This document shows positions 35,736 to 45,928 of a stretch of 64,000 nucleotides of DNA, one piece after another. The stretch is from an uncultured Shewanella sp. Lineage in GTDB: Bacteria > Pseudomonadota > Gammaproteobacteria > Enterobacterales > Shewanellaceae. How positions within the stretch are numbered: the stretch's first letter is position 1; the number at the start of each line of letters is the position of its first letter. The DNA is taken from NCBI RefSeq assembly GCF_947501665.1, contig NZ_CANMWS010000031.1, positions 1 to 64,000 on the forward strand, in the 5' to 3' direction. The notes beneath the pieces were generated by a model. The model had not been told where the DNA came from and made no database searches. It worked only from the letters and a program-made list of their open reading frames with translations. A program made the translations under genes and the position numbers.

Positions 35736-37109
35736 ATGCCAAGTACCAGCTTTAATACGAATACAGTGACAAATATTCCTGTTGAAAAATTTTTTAAACT
35801 TGAAGGCAATTCTAATAACAGAATTGAAATCGATAAAAAAGATATGTCCCCTCAGGTTTCATCAAAGTTTACAACAAGTAAGGGATCGTTTTTGTTAGCT
35901 AGACAAGGAACTTATCAATCTGAAAATGAATTATCCCATATACAATTTGCTGGTTCAATGAAGAATAAATATGGTGATGAAGGCGTTATAGCGACTAAAC
36001 AATTGAAAGGAAAGCAAGATAATGGAAACCGATTATGCAAAAAGGACATTAAATTTGCCCATCAAAATATTGATGAAATAAAGTTGAATAAAGAGCAATT
36101 TATTAAAAAGCAAAATCAGTTTATTAATGTTGGTAAAGACCCTAGATTAGCAGCTATATTTGACGGAGAATCATCGATAACCAGTAAGGTCAAAAATAAG
36201 CTATCCAATAAAGGATTGAATAAAGTTATTCCTAAAATTGATAATATTCCTGTGGTAAAATTTGGATTGAATATTGGTAGTATGATTACTGATTCTAATG
36301 AATCTCATCGTGAACACGGTGTTTATAATGTACTCAAACGTCCTGACATGGAGAATCATCTGGGTAAGTTTATTGCAAATAAACTCGATAAAAATCATAT
36401 GATGACTGCTGAGAAAACGGCGATTAAAACAACCTCTGGTATTGTTGCTGTAGGGGGAGTGGCATCGGGCGGGGTTGTGTCTGTCGGCGGATTGATGGTG
36501 TCCCATCTTGTTGGTCATGGCATACATAAAACTATCGAAGGGAAGTTGGCGCTTAAAGTGGGCAATATGGTCCAGAATAAATCTGAAAAAACAGGGATTT
36601 CTAAGGTACCTTCTGATAATTTAAATAAAAAGCCCGATGTGACTTCTTTGCCAAGAATTGAAATAAATGATTCAAAGGGTTATCGATATCATGAATTGGA
36701 AAAAACTGACAATATTATTAAACTGTTAGCTTATTTAGGGCCCTGTGAAGAAAAAGACATTACTCAATTAGAGGAGACATTTCCGGGTATCAAAGCGGGT
36801 GAAAAAGCGAGACTAGAACTTAAGCGAGAGCTGGGTTCTCTTCCTGATGAAAATTTGATTGTAGGAAAAAAATCATCGACACCAGAGTCAGATAAAATAT
36901 TGAAGAAGATGATGGGTTCCAGTTCAAGTCGCTTAGCAAACTTCTTATGGGAGGTTAAAACAGGGGATTATTTGGTTAACCCTAAATATACAGTAAACTC
37001 TGATGAATATAAAATGGCCTCTCAGGTTCATAAGGATTTTGAATCTACTGGTGGAGTTCCTAGTGCGTTACACTTGCTTTTATTGGCAGAAGGTTTAATC
37101 AAAGTGTAG
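35736..37109 (+). CDS. Candidate type III effector, partner of the CesT-like chaperone
   Basis: 457 residues with a Ser/Thr/Asn-rich N terminus (MPSTSFNTNTVTN) and no signal peptide. The first 210 residues are basic and polar. Residues about 228-268 form a Gly/Val/Ala-rich hydrophobic block (SGIVAVGGVASGGVVSVGG, then LMVSHLVGHG) that could insert in a host membrane. A Lys-rich linker leads to a helical C-terminal domain (about 310-457). No enzymatic motif is recognised. The assignment rests on pairing with a chaperone, N-terminal composition, and likeness in layout to cassette 1. Confidence 0.6.
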   Translation: MPSTSFNTNTVTNIPVEKFFKLEGNSNNRIEIDKKDMSPQVSSKFTTSKGSFLLARQGTYQSENELSHIQFAGSMKNKYGDEGVIATKQLKGKQDNGNRLCKKDIKFAHQNIDEIKLNKEQFIKKQNQFINVGKDPRLAAIFDGESSITSKVKNKLSNKGLNKVIPKIDNIPVVKFGLNIGSMITDSNESHREHGVYNVLKRPDMENHLGKFIANKLDKNHMMTAEKTAIKTTSGIVAVGGVASGGVVSVGGLMVSHLVGHGIHKTIEGKLALKVGNMVQNKSEKTGISKVPSDNLNKKPDVTSLPRIEINDSKGYRYHELEKTDNIIKLLAYLGPCEEKDITQLEETFPGIKAGEKARLELKRELGSLPDENLIVGKKSSTPESDKILKKMMGSSSSRLANFLWEVKTGDYLVNPKYTVNSDEYKMASQVHKDFESTGGVPSALHLLLLAEGLIKV

Positions 37110-37125
37110 AGAGGCTTAGCGTATA

Positions 37126-37157
37126 TTAATAAGAGCAAATGGAATTGCGCTTATTAA
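37126..37157. terminator. Hairpin between convergent genes
   Basis: Stem TTAATAAGAGCAA with TTGCGCTTATTAA (one mismatch, loop ATGGAA). It starts 16 bases after the effector stop and 14 bases after the stop of the minus-strand lipoprotein, so it may serve both. Confidence 0.55.
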
Positions 37158-37171
37158 TTGATGTCTGGGCA

Positions 37172-37639
37172 TTAACCATGATTATTGCGTTTTTTTTCGG
37201 CTAATATTTTCGTGATGAGCCATCGACCGCTGCTCAATTCTAATGTCACACTGCGATCATCAATCCACGTTTGATTGTTCTTTATGCCATACAATTTAAC
37301 CGTAATCACTCGACTTTGTTCATATTGACTAAATAATTCGGGATCCGGTGTCACTATCTCTATGGTGACTTGGGTTAATGATAAGTTGAGTAAATGCCTT
37401 TGAACACTTGAAACAATAGCATAATGCTTGAGTAAAGATTGTAATGCGGGGCTGGCATATTGCTGCGCTTGATAAAGATCTTTTTGAATGTAAATGGCGT
37501 TAAAAAAAGCTAGAGTTGTGTCTTCAGCCTCTGATTGATGTGAAGAAAAGAAGGAAAGGGGTGATAATATGGAGGCATGTTTAATATCACAAGCTGTTAG
37601 TAAATATAACATAGTTAAAACAACAAAGGCTGTTCGCAT
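37172..37639 (-). CDS. Small lipoprotein of unknown function
   Basis: 155 residues with a signal sequence and lipobox LLTAC (Cys17). The mature part resembles an NTF2-like/DUF4878-type fold: a helix DTTLAFFNAIYIQKDLYQAQQ, then strands ending WLITKILAEK. That assignment is tentative. It lies downstream of pta but is separated by a 430-base spacer with its own promoter region. Confidence 0.65.
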   Translation of the reverse strand: MRTAFVVLTMLYLLTACDIKHASILSPLSFFSSHQSEAEDTTLAFFNAIYIQKDLYQAQQYASPALQSLLKHYAIVSSVQRHLLNLSLTQVTIEIVTPDPELFSQYEQSRVITVKLYGIKNNQTWIDDRSVTLELSSGRWLITKILAEKKRNNHG

Positions 37640-37843
37640 AACCTATCCGTTGAGCTGAATGGTTTCTTGAAGCAGTATGCAGTTTATTTTTTTTATTTTC
37701 AATAATTCATTCATTATTAATATGTTATATTATATCTATAGTGATTTATTCTGTTTGGCAAGTGCATTATTATGAATAAATCATTTTTACCTATTGACAA
37801 TAAAGTTTGATTCAGTCGTATCTATACTATTGCAAGTTAAAGG

Positions 37844-38020
37844 TTATCCACAAAATCTGTGGACAAGTGTGTTGAAGACTTTTTTTATTTACTTTAACTT
37901 ATTGAATGTAAGCAATTAATTCTTATTGGTCATTTTTTAACGTCTTATCGTTTTTCACGTATAAGTCTTTTTTTGTGTGTTTTTTACTCTCCCAAAATGC
38001 CTTAAAGTCAGTTATCCACA
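37844..38020. promoter_or_regulatory. Cluster of DnaA-box-like sites
   Basis: Two perfect TTATCCACA sequences lie at 37844-37852 and 38012-38020. A reverse-oriented near match TGTGGACAA lies at 37859-37867. The DNA between them is very AT-rich. Whether DnaA binds here is untested. Confidence 0.35.
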
Positions 38021-38057
38021 GCATCAAGCCTCTGTATCAATGACAGAGGCTTGATGC
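38021..38057 (-). terminator. Strong hairpin downstream of pta
   Basis: Perfect 15-bp stem GCATCAAGCCTCTGT/ACAGAGGCTTGATGC with a 7-base loop, 15 bases after the pta stop. It lacks a T-tract, so it may protect the mRNA end or terminate weakly. Confidence 0.6.
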
Positions 38058-38072
38058 TTAATTTAGCCTGTT

Positions 38073-40214
38073 TTATGAATGTTGTGATGCTTGTATCGCG
38101 GTTAGGGCAATGGTATAGACTATATCGTCAACTAAAGCGCCTCGTGATAAATCGTTAACGGGTTTTCTCATTCCTTGAAGCATGGGGCCAATACTGATGA
38201 GCTCAGCACTACGTTGAACCGCTTTATAAGTTGTGTTTCCTGTATTTAAATCAGGGAATACAAAGACAGTGGCTTGACCGGCTACTGGACTATCGGGTGC
38301 TTTAGAACGTGCCACGTTTGGCATCACTGCTGCATCATATTGCAAAGGACCATCAATGATGAGCTCTGGGCGTTTTTGTTTGGCAATACGAGTGGCCTCT
38401 CGGACTTTATCAACATCATCTCCAGTACCAGAGCGGCCAGTTGAGTAACTGATCATGGCGACTTTAGGTTCAATACCAAATGCTTTAGCTGAATCGGCGG
38501 ATTGAATGGCAATATCAGCCAGTTGCTCTGCATTAGGATCAGGATTAATGGCGCAATCACCATAGACTAAGACTTGATCGGGCATCAACATAAAGAAAAT
38601 AGAAGACACTAAACTGGAACCGGGTGCCGTTTTAATAAGCTGCAATGGAGGACGAATAGTGTGGGCTGTGGTGTTCACGGCGCCAGAGACAATGCCGTCA
38701 ACTTCATCTTGTGCCAGCATCATAGTCCCTAGCACCATGTTATCTTCTAATTGCTCACGAGCGACGACTTCAGTTAAGCCTTTGTGACGACGAAGTTCAA
38801 CCATGGGCGCCACGTATTGATTGCGGACGACATTGGGTTCAATCACCTCAACGCCTTCACCTAATGTCACACCTTGTTGTTTAGCGATGCGATGAATTTC
38901 TTCCTTTTGACCTAATAACACACAACGTGCGATACCTCGCTCAGCGCAGATTGAAGCAGCTTTGATGGTACGAGGATCGCTGCCTTCCGGTAAGACGACG
39001 GTTTTTTGGGCGGCGCGAGCCAGTTCTGTTAATTTGTAACGGAAAGCGGGTGGTGACAATCTATGTTCGCGAGGGACGTTTTTGGTGACACTTTCAACCC
39101 AATCTTGATCAATATGACTCGCTACAAACTCTTGTACTTGCTCAATGCGTACAGCATCATTAACAGGCACTTCATGATCGAAACGTTGTATGTTTAATGA
39201 AGTCTGCCAAGTATTAGTGTCAATCAAAAAGACAGGCAATCCAGTGTCAAAGGCTTGTTGGCAGAGTTGCATAATCTCTGGCTCAGGTTGATAACTCCCC
39301 GTGAGTAACAGTGCGCCAATTTTGATGCCATTCATAGCGGCAAGACATGCAGAAACAATGACATCAGAGCGATCGCCTGAGGTCACCAGTAATGAATCGG
39401 TTTGAATATGGGTGACCATATTGGGCAAGCTGCGGGCGCAAAAAGTGACTTTACGCAGTCTACGGGTATCCATTTCGCCAGCATTGAGCACTTTGGCGTT
39501 TAAATGGTGGGCTAAATCAGATGCGCGAGGAGCCACTAAATCCAGACTGTAAGGGACGCTACCTAAAATACGTACTGCGCTGGTTGTTGGAAGAATGAAG
39601 GCTTCTTTTGGGTGCTCGTCACTGAGGCTTTGATGATCAAAGACCTCAGATAAATCTGGGCGAGTATGGCCATCCTCATCGACGGGCGCATTAATTTTGT
39701 TAATAATCGCGCCAATTAAGCGCTTATTTTTATTGCCGCCCCATGCGTTATGAGCAATTTCAAGACGGTTGGTCAGTTCGATGGGGGTCTCAGTACCTGG
39801 GGTCGCAACAAAAATAATATCCGCATCCAATGATTGGGCAATGGCGTAATTGATATCACTGGAAAAGGGGTGGTTGCGGGTTTGCACTAACCCTTCAATG
39901 ATCATTGTCTCACTGTTATCGGTAGCTTGTGAAGCTCGAGCAATGATTTGTTCCATCAACACGTCTGTTTGATCTAAACGAATTAAATGCTCAGCATGCG
40001 CCATAGTAAAAGGCTCAATGGGATTAATCGTCGGTGATTGGCTTAAAATCGTGGTTGAGCGTTCCGGGGTGGTGTCCCCTAATCGTTGTTGGGCGATAGG
40101 CTTGAAAAAACGGACCTTAATTCCCTGATGTGCTAATGCGCGTACTAACCCCAAGCTAATGGAAGTCAGACCCACGCTGGTACCGACAGGGATTAGCATG
40201 ATGTTGCGAGACAT
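38073..40214 (-). CDS. pta: Phosphate acetyltransferase
   Basis: 713 residues, the length of the long enterobacterial-type Pta. It has an N-terminal P-loop-like DRTGG/BioD-like domain ([19 protein letters not shown]), a central DRTGG domain, and the C-terminal PTA_PTB catalytic domain from about 390 ([52 protein letters not shown]). It interconverts acetyl-CoA and acetyl phosphate. ATG 40214 is preferred over 40235 because GAGG sits 6 bases upstream and the protein then starts like E. coli Pta. It follows ackA on the same strand, forming the acetate operon. Confidence 0.95.
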   Translation of the reverse strand: MSRNIMLIPVGTSVGLTSISLGLVRALAHQGIKVRFFKPIAQQRLGDTTPERSTTILSQSPTINPIEPFTMAHAEHLIRLDQTDVLMEQIIARASQATDNSETMIIEGLVQTRNHPFSSDINYAIAQSLDADIIFVATPGTETPIELTNRLEIAHNAWGGNKNKRLIGAIINKINAPVDEDGHTRPDLSEVFDHQSLSDEHPKEAFILPTTSAVRILGSVPYSLDLVAPRASDLAHHLNAKVLNAGEMDTRRLRKVTFCARSLPNMVTHIQTDSLLVTSGDRSDVIVSACLAAMNGIKIGALLLTGSYQPEPEIMQLCQQAFDTGLPVFLIDTNTWQTSLNIQRFDHEVPVNDAVRIEQVQEFVASHIDQDWVESVTKNVPREHRLSPPAFRYKLTELARAAQKTVVLPEGSDPRTIKAASICAERGIARCVLLGQKEEIHRIAKQQGVTLGEGVEVIEPNVVRNQYVAPMVELRRHKGLTEVVAREQLEDNMVLGTMMLAQDEVDGIVSGAVNTTAHTIRPPLQLIKTAPGSSLVSSIFFMLMPDQVLVYGDCAINPDPNAEQLADIAIQSADSAKAFGIEPKVAMISYSTGRSGTGDDVDKVREATRIAKQKRPELIIDGPLQYDAAVMPNVARSKAPDSPVAGQATVFVFPDLNTGNTTYKAVQRSAELISIGPMLQGMRKPVNDLSRGALVDDIVYTIALTAIQASQHS

Positions 40215-40355
40215 ATAAACCTCTTTTTGACTCAATGTGATGAGCCTGTCTAGTTGTTAATCATATTGTCCCTAGCTCATGATTTTTGATAAAACTTAGG
40301 GATAAATGTAAAAATAGGTGCTTGTTTATAAGAGTGCAATGGACCTTAGTGCACT

Positions 40356-40403
40356 TTTTACGTCAGTGTTCTTTTACATGAGTGCTCTTTTACGTGAGTG
40401 CAA
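40356..40403. repeat. 16-bp tandem repeat at the ackA 3' end
   Basis: Three tandem 16-mers at 40356-40371, 40372-40387 and 40388-40403, of the form TTTTACRTSAGTGYWM. The last contains the ackA stop codon. GAGTGCAATGG at 40332-40342 also matches 40396-40406 exactly, 64 bases (four units) apart. Confidence 0.75.
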
Positions 40404-41583
40404 TGGCATCTTGTGCAATCACCCATTCTTCATTAGTAGGGATCACCATGGCAACCGGGCTTTTGTCTGTGGTGATCACACCTTGCTGACCAAAGCGCGC
40501 GGCCTGATTGCGTTTATTGTCAATGTCAAAGTTAAAAATGGCTAATGCATCTAGGACTTTTTTGCGGATCACATCGGAATTTTCACCAATGCCGCCAGTA
40601 AAGACCACAGCGTCGAGACGAGTGAGGGGAACGGTATAAGAAGCAATATACTTGGCTAAACGATAGCAGAATATCTCAAGTGCTAAAGTGGCACCTTTAT
40701 GACCTGCTTCATAGCCTTCTTCAATACCTCGGCAGTCATTGGTGAGCTCAGAGATCCCAAGTAGGCCACTTTTGTTATTTAATAATGTGTTGACTTCATC
40801 TAAGGTGTAGCCTAAGCGATTGACTAAGTGAAAAATAATGGAAGGATCTAGATCGCCACAACGCGTTCCCATCACTAAACCTTCTAGTGGGGTAAGACCC
40901 ATAGAGGTATCGACACTTTTCCCTCCTTTGATAGCCGTGACGGAGGCACCGTTACCGAGATGAGCACAGATAATATTGGTGTCATCAATGGGTTTATTGA
41001 GCACCTTGGCGGCCTCTTGACTAACAAATAGATGACTCGTGCCATGCATACCATAGCGACGAATAGCGTTATCTCGATAAAGGGCATAAGGTAAGGCATA
41101 AATATAGGCTTTTTCAGGCATGGTTTGATGAAAAGCGGTATCAAATACAGCTACTTGTGGTAAATCCGGAAAAGAAGCTTGTGCGGTGCGAATACCAATT
41201 AAATGCGCTGGATTATGTAATGGTGCTAGACTGGCGCAATCCTCTATACCTTGGATCACAGCATCATCAATGCGTACCGATTGGGTAAATTTCTCTCCAC
41301 CGTGTACGACTCGGTGACCAATCGCTTGAATTTGGCTTGCTAAATTAGGATCTTGTTTCAGGATATGATTAACAATATAGGCAATGGCTTCTTTGTGTGC
41401 GCTCATGGCACCTAAGCTTGCTTCTTGTTTAACGCCTGCGACTTTCCATTTAATCCTAGCTTCTTCTAAGCCGAAACATTCAGCTAGGCCTGAAATTTTA
41501 TCTTCGCCGTTATTGGCGTCAATGATGGCAAATTTAAGGGAGGAGCTACCACAGTTGAGCACCAATACGAGTTTGTTTGACAT
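40390..41583 (-). CDS. ackA: Acetate kinase
   Basis: 397 residues, normal family length. The N-terminal [15 protein letters not shown] phosphate loop, [59 protein letters not shown] and [10 protein letters not shown] are all present. It converts acetyl phosphate and ADP to acetate and ATP. It is the first gene of ackA-pta. The 3' end has been tandemly duplicated into the spacer. Confidence 0.97.
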   Translation of the reverse strand: MSNKLVLVLNCGSSSLKFAIIDANNGEDKISGLAECFGLEEARIKWKVAGVKQEASLGAMSAHKEAIAYIVNHILKQDPNLASQIQAIGHRVVHGGEKFTQSVRIDDAVIQGIEDCASLAPLHNPAHLIGIRTAQASFPDLPQVAVFDTAFHQTMPEKAYIYALPYALYRDNAIRRYGMHGTSHLFVSQEAAKVLNKPIDDTNIICAHLGNGASVTAIKGGKSVDTSMGLTPLEGLVMGTRCGDLDPSIIFHLVNRLGYTLDEVNTLLNNKSGLLGISELTNDCRGIEEGYEAGHKGATLALEIFCYRLAKYIASYTVPLTRLDAVVFTGGIGENSDVIRKKVLDALAIFNFDIDNKRNQAARFGQQGVITTDKSPVAMVIPTNEEWVIAQDAIALT

Positions 41584-41605
41584 GGTTATACCTTACGCAT
41601 AAATC

Positions 41606-41621
41606 GTGAACTTAGGTTCAC
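41606..41621. promoter_or_regulatory. Inverted repeat in the ackA promoter region
   Basis: GTGAACTTAGGTTCAC is a perfect 16-bp dyad 23 bases upstream of the ackA start. The spacing does not fit a CRP site. The cognate regulator is unknown. Confidence 0.35.
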
Positions 41622-41764
41622 AGAGTATAATGACTTCTTCTCCATTTAAGGTTGAAGTCTCGAAAACAGATCTCAGGCAAAAAGCTTCCCTATTATTGTG
41701 CTTGGGAGTCGTTATGAGCCTGTGCTAAAATTAAAGGCAGTCTAGTCAGTTGTTAGGTGCCTTT

Positions 41765-42208
41765 TTGAGTATTAAAGTATTTAAGACCTTAAGTGAGGGT
41801 CGACGTTATATGAAGACTTGGCCTTTGGTCCGACAATTAAGCTTTTATTTTCCCGAATATAGAGTGATCCGTGCTATGAGCATTGCGCTGCCATTAATGC
41901 CAATATTGGCAGTGGTGGCAGCAATCAGTCAGTTGTCTATTCATGGTCTTGGTTTTCTTCCTCAAGCAATTACTATCGCCGCTTTTTTTATCAGTTTACC
42001 TCTTCAAGGTCTGCTTTGGTTAGGTTGGCGTTCTCGTCATCCATTACCGCTTTCTTTATTAGAATGGGGAAACAGCTTGTCGACAAAACTGACTGATATG
42101 GGGGTTTATTGTCAGCCACTTGGCGCTAAAGCTTGCTACTTTGACATGGCGATGATTTTAAAAGCGGCATTTGAGCGCCTTGATGCCAGCTATTGGGAAG
42201 AGCTTTAA
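41765..42208 (+). CDS. yfbV: YfbV-family (UPF0208) inner-membrane protein
   Basis: 147 residues, DUF412 family. Recognisable blocks are LSEGRRYMKTWPLVRQLSFYF, the hydrophobic pair at about 45-90, and SLPLQGLLWLGWRSRHPLP. In E. coli YfbV helps insulate the Ter macrodomain. The TTG at 41765 is chosen because it has GGTG-type upstream bases and includes the conserved G-R-Y-x-KTWP block; the first ATG (41810) would remove it. Divergent from ackA, as in related genomes. Confidence 0.85.
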   Translation: MSIKVFKTLSEGRRYMKTWPLVRQLSFYFPEYRVIRAMSIALPLMPILAVVAAISQLSIHGLGFLPQAITIAAFFISLPLQGLLWLGWRSRHPLPLSLLEWGNSLSTKLTDMGVYCQPLGAKACYFDMAMILKAAFERLDASYWEEL

Positions 42209-42244
42209 CTTCCTATCATCTTGTCTTTATGTTACACACCTTTA

Positions 42245-42982
42245 TTACACGGTATGGATCCCTCGCTGAGTAAAGACAGCTTTAATTTGTTTCATTATTA
42301 CATCGCTTGGCGGTGTGATGTTGTCGAGCTGGTAAGTTTCACCTAACGCTGCCCATTTATGCTTACCCAGTGGGTGATAAGGCAATAACTCAACTTTTTC
42401 AACATTAGTCATAGGCCCGATGAAATCGGCTAATGCCTCTGCCGCAGAAATATCATAGGTAAACCCTTCAACGATAACGTATCGGATCCATGTTCTATGC
42501 TGGTGTTGATGTAAATATTGTGCAAAGGCAAGTGTGTAATGATTACTGACTTGAGTTAATTCGATGTGTTTGTCATCAAACATATGTTTTATGTCAAGCA
42601 TAACCAGATCCGTATGAGCTAATAGCCGATGGATCTCTGGAGTATAGTGGCGGACAAAACCGTTAGTATCAAGGCAAGTATGAATGCCTTTGGCTTGACA
42701 CTTTTTAAATAATGCTGCAACGAAAGGGGCTTGCAATATTGCCTCGCCGCCACTGACGGTGACTCCCCCATGACTGGCTTTGAAAAAGGGGAGGTAGCTT
42801 TCGATTTGAACCATGAGTTCATTAACGTGCACTTCAGTGCCTGCATGCAGATCCCAAGTATCTCGATTATGACAATATTGGCACCGCATTAAGCAGCCTT
42901 GCATGAAAATGACAAACCTAATACCCGGGCCGTCGACAGTACCGAATGACTCTACCGAATGAATTCGGCCATGAACTGACAT
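42245..42982 (-). CDS. pflA: Pyruvate formate-lyase 1 activating enzyme
   Basis: 245-residue radical SAM enzyme. FMQGCLMRCQYCHN gives the C-x3-C-x2-C cluster motif; GGVTVSGGEAILQ and DTNGF follow as in PflA. It generates the glycyl radical on PflB under anaerobiosis using S-adenosylmethionine and reduced flavodoxin. AGGA precedes the ATG. It lies behind pflB but is separated by a 281-base spacer with a terminator, so it may also have its own promoter. Confidence 0.95.
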   Translation of the reverse strand: MSVHGRIHSVESFGTVDGPGIRFVIFMQGCLMRCQYCHNRDTWDLHAGTEVHVNELMVQIESYLPFFKASHGGVTVSGGEAILQAPFVAALFKKCQAKGIHTCLDTNGFVRHYTPEIHRLLAHTDLVMLDIKHMFDDKHIELTQVSNHYTLAFAQYLHQHQHRTWIRYVIVEGFTYDISAAEALADFIGPMTNVEKVELLPYHPLGKHKWAALGETYQLDNITPPSDVIMKQIKAVFTQRGIHTV

Positions 42983-43213
42983 ATTTTTCCTACTTTACTT
43001 TAACTAGGGATGTTGATGACAATAGTGGGTTATGCTCAAAATATCCTGTGTATTACAGCGGTTATTTTGGCACCTAACCTATTCATATGTATCGATTCCC
43101 TCGAGCACTATTATCCGTATTATTGAACTTAATTTCTTGCTTTCTTTCGCCGTATAGACTCTTGCTTGTCTTTATGTTAGTGATTGCTGATATTGTGATG
43201 TTATAGTCTATAA

Positions 43214-43253
43214 AAGGTGATTGAGCCTGCATTGAGCTTAGAACAATCACCTT
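43214..43253 (-). terminator. Terminator after pflB
   Basis: Stem AAGGTGATTG/CAATCACCTT with a 20-base inner loop, followed on the minus strand by TTTTAT, 11 bases after the pflB stop. Confidence 0.7.
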
Positions 43254-43263
43254 GACGATGTGC

Positions 43264-45561
43264 TTATATACTTTTTGTAAAAGTGCGAGTAATGACGTCT
43301 TGTTGTTGCTCTAGAGTGAGCGCATTAAATCGTACGGCATATCCCGAGACTCTGATCGTGAGCTGTGGGTATTTTTCTGGATGCCTAATGGCATCTTCTA
43401 GCATGGCTTTATCCATGACATTGACGTTTAAGTGCTGTCCACCTTCTCGCGTATTGTCATGGGCGAAATAGCCATCGAGTAAGGCGGCCAGGTTGGCTTC
43501 ACGGGCACTTTCTTCTTTACCTAACGCATTGGGTACAATAGAGAAGGTATAGGAAATACCATCTTGTGCATGGGCAAAAGGTAATTTAGAAACGGAGGTG
43601 AGTGACGCAAGGGCGCCCGCTTCATCGCGTCCGTGCATAGGATTGGCGCCAGGGGCAAAGGGCATTCCTGCTTTGCGGCCATCAGGAGTATTACCGGTTT
43701 TTTTACCGTACACCACATTTGAAGTAATGGTTAAAATTGATTGAGTGGGAATGGCATGACGATACATAGGTTTATGGCGAATTTTATCCATAAAGCGGCG
43801 CACTAATTCGCATGCAATATCGTCGACTTTGGCATTATTATTACCAAACTTAGGAAAATCCCCTTCAATGTCAAAGTCGATTGCTATACCTTGCGCGTTT
43901 CGAATGGGTTTAACTTTGGCGTATTTTATGGCTGATAAGGCATCGGCGGCAATGGATAAACCAGCAATACCGCAGGCCATGGTGCGGCGAACATCTCTAT
44001 CGTGTAGCGCCATGAGTGCTGCTTCATAAGCATATTTATCGTGCATATAATGAATGCTATTGAGCGCAGTGACATATTGAGTTGCTAACCACTCCATCAT
44101 ATTATCCAGTCTTGTGATGACATCATCATAAATGAGTATATCACTGGAAATGGGATCAGATTTTGGGCCAACTTGAAGATAAGATTTTTCATCTATACCG
44201 CCATTAATCGCATACAGTAAGGTTTTGGCAAGGTTGGCTCTCGCACCAAAAAACTGCATATGCTTGCCTAAAATCATCGGGCTCACGCAGCAAGCAATAG
44301 CGTAATCATCAGATTGAAAATCACTGCGCATTAAATCATCATTTTCATATTGAATGGCGCTAGTATCAATGGATACTTTAGCGCAATACGCTTTAAAGGC
44401 TGCGGGGAGTTTATCTGACCATAATACGGTAATATTAGGCTCAGGACTGGGGCCCATATTGTATAAAGTGTGTAAAAAACGGAAACTGGTTTTAGTCACG
44501 AGTGTGCGTCCATCCAGTCCCATACCGCCAATTGATTCAGTGGCCCAAATGGGATCGCCAGAGAAAAGCTCATCGTATTCTGGAGTGCGTAAAAAGCGTA
44601 CCATGCGTAATTTCATGACCATATGGTCGATCATTTCTTGTGCATCAACTTCATTGATGAGGCCACGTTTAAGATCCCGCTCAATATAAATATCGATAAA
44701 ACTGGCGGTACGTCCCAGTGACATGGCTGCACCATTTTGACTTTTAACTGCGGCTAAGTAACCAAAGTAGGTCCATTGAATGGCTTCTTTTGCTGTTTTT
44801 GCAGGCTGACTAATGTCAAAACCATAATGGGTTGCCATTTGCTTCATTTGAGTAAGAGCGTGTTGTTGCTCGCTAATCTCTTCGCGTAACTGTATTGTCT
44901 CGGATAGGTTTTTCCCTTCCTCTAATACAGTTTGTAAGCTTAAAAACTGGGCGTGTTTATCTTGTATTAACTTATCAATACCATAAAGTGCAATACGTCT
45001 GTAATCACCAATGATCCTGCCTCGGCCATAAGCATCGGGTAACCCGGTTAAAATACCTGATTTGCGGCAGCGTAAAATATCAGGTGTATAGACGTCAAAC
45101 ACGCCTTGATTATGGGTTTTTCTGAGTGCTGAATATTGATATTTAAGGTTAGGATCTAAGGTTTTACCATAGGCGTTAAAGGCACTCTCAACCATTCGAA
45201 TACCGCCATTGGGTAAAATGGCGCGTTTTAAGGGTTTATCGGTTTGTAAGCCTACAATGGTTTCCAATTCAGCATCGATATAGCCTGCTGGGTGAGAAGT
45301 GATGGTGGAAACGGTATGAGTGTCAAAGTCTACTGGAGCATGGGTCTGATTTTCTTGCTTAATGCCGACCATGACTTTTTCCCATAAAGCCTGGGTCGCT
45401 TGGGTTGCTGGGGCTAAAAAGTGATGATCATCTTCATAGGGCGTATAATGAGATTGAATAAAATCACGAACATTGACACTTGATTGCCATGGACCGGGAT
45501 GAAAGTCCAGCCACGCATCTGATTGAAAAGGCGTGTGTGTGTTTGATTTATCTTGAGTCAT
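43264..45561 (-). CDS. pflB: Formate C-acetyltransferase (pyruvate formate-lyase)
   Basis: 765 residues, close to E. coli PflB. The catalytic Cys pair is in AIACCVSPM, and the glycyl-radical site RVSGYAVRF places the radical at Gly740 near the C terminus. It cleaves pyruvate and CoA to acetyl-CoA and formate under anoxia. It is activated by PflA, encoded just downstream; acetyl-CoA feeds Pta-AckA encoded a few genes away. A PdhR-type operator lies 166 bases upstream of the start. Confidence 0.97.
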   Translation of the reverse strand: MTQDKSNTHTPFQSDAWLDFHPGPWQSSVNVRDFIQSHYTPYEDDHHFLAPATQATQALWEKVMVGIKQENQTHAPVDFDTHTVSTITSHPAGYIDAELETIVGLQTDKPLKRAILPNGGIRMVESAFNAYGKTLDPNLKYQYSALRKTHNQGVFDVYTPDILRCRKSGILTGLPDAYGRGRIIGDYRRIALYGIDKLIQDKHAQFLSLQTVLEEGKNLSETIQLREEISEQQHALTQMKQMATHYGFDISQPAKTAKEAIQWTYFGYLAAVKSQNGAAMSLGRTASFIDIYIERDLKRGLINEVDAQEMIDHMVMKLRMVRFLRTPEYDELFSGDPIWATESIGGMGLDGRTLVTKTSFRFLHTLYNMGPSPEPNITVLWSDKLPAAFKAYCAKVSIDTSAIQYENDDLMRSDFQSDDYAIACCVSPMILGKHMQFFGARANLAKTLLYAINGGIDEKSYLQVGPKSDPISSDILIYDDVITRLDNMMEWLATQYVTALNSIHYMHDKYAYEAALMALHDRDVRRTMACGIAGLSIAADALSAIKYAKVKPIRNAQGIAIDFDIEGDFPKFGNNNAKVDDIACELVRRFMDKIRHKPMYRHAIPTQSILTITSNVVYGKKTGNTPDGRKAGMPFAPGANPMHGRDEAGALASLTSVSKLPFAHAQDGISYTFSIVPNALGKEESAREANLAALLDGYFAHDNTREGGQHLNVNVMDKAMLEDAIRHPEKYPQLTIRVSGYAVRFNALTLEQQQDVITRTFTKSI

Positions 45562-45654
45562 GATATTTCCCCTTTGTCATTAATTTAACGCGTGCTGACA
45601 GAAAAGAGCCTCAGCTTTCAGAACATGAATGTGGAACATACATAATAAAGTTTA

Positions 45655-45673
45655 AGTGACCATTTTAGTCACT
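45655..45673. promoter_or_regulatory. Palindrome upstream of pflB
   Basis: AGTGAC-N7-GTCACT, perfect arms, 94 bases before the pflB start. The half-site spacing does not fit CRP. The regulator is unknown. Confidence 0.35.
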
Positions 45674-45726
45674 CTCTTCATCTGAACCAACGCAATGCGC
45701 GATAATATTGATGAAGCATAAAACTA

Positions 45727-45743
45727 AATTGGTAAGACCAATT
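45727..45743. promoter_or_regulatory. PdhR-type operator
   Basis: AATTGGTAAGACCAATT is a perfect dyad matching the PdhR consensus ATTGGT-N3-ACCAAT. PdhR is a GntR-family pyruvate sensor. Placement upstream of pflB fits pyruvate control of fermentation. Confidence 0.75.
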
Positions 45744-45928
45744 GCCCAGATGGATAATAGCACAGTGACATAGGGACTGCATTAAAACCGCCCTTAAATA
45801 TTGATGAAAAATCGATAAAGTGTTAACTAGCGCCCATTTTAAATAATGAGAGGTTTTTAAGTGAAGGGCATCTTTTGTTTGTTAGAATAAAGCATACACT
45901 TTATTATTGACTGATTGTTAGGAACAAC

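Larger units (their letters stand above)
37640..38072. other. AT-rich spacer between pta and the lipoprotein gene
   Basis: No gene visible. It contains DnaA-box-like sites (37844-38020) and a strong hairpin at 38021-38057. The promoter for the minus-strand lipoprotein gene should be near 37650-37750. Confidence 0.5.
45562..45928. other. Divergent promoter region of pflB and recQ-like gene
   Basis: 367 bases without a gene. It holds the palindrome at 45655-45673 and the PdhR-like site at 45727-45743. I found no clean FNR box (TTGAT-N4-ATCAA). Confidence 0.5.

Noticed and set aside
45780-45830. Possible FNR half-sites (TTGAT) upstream of pflB
   Set aside because: The opposite half-site is not at the required spacing, so no FNR box is claimed.
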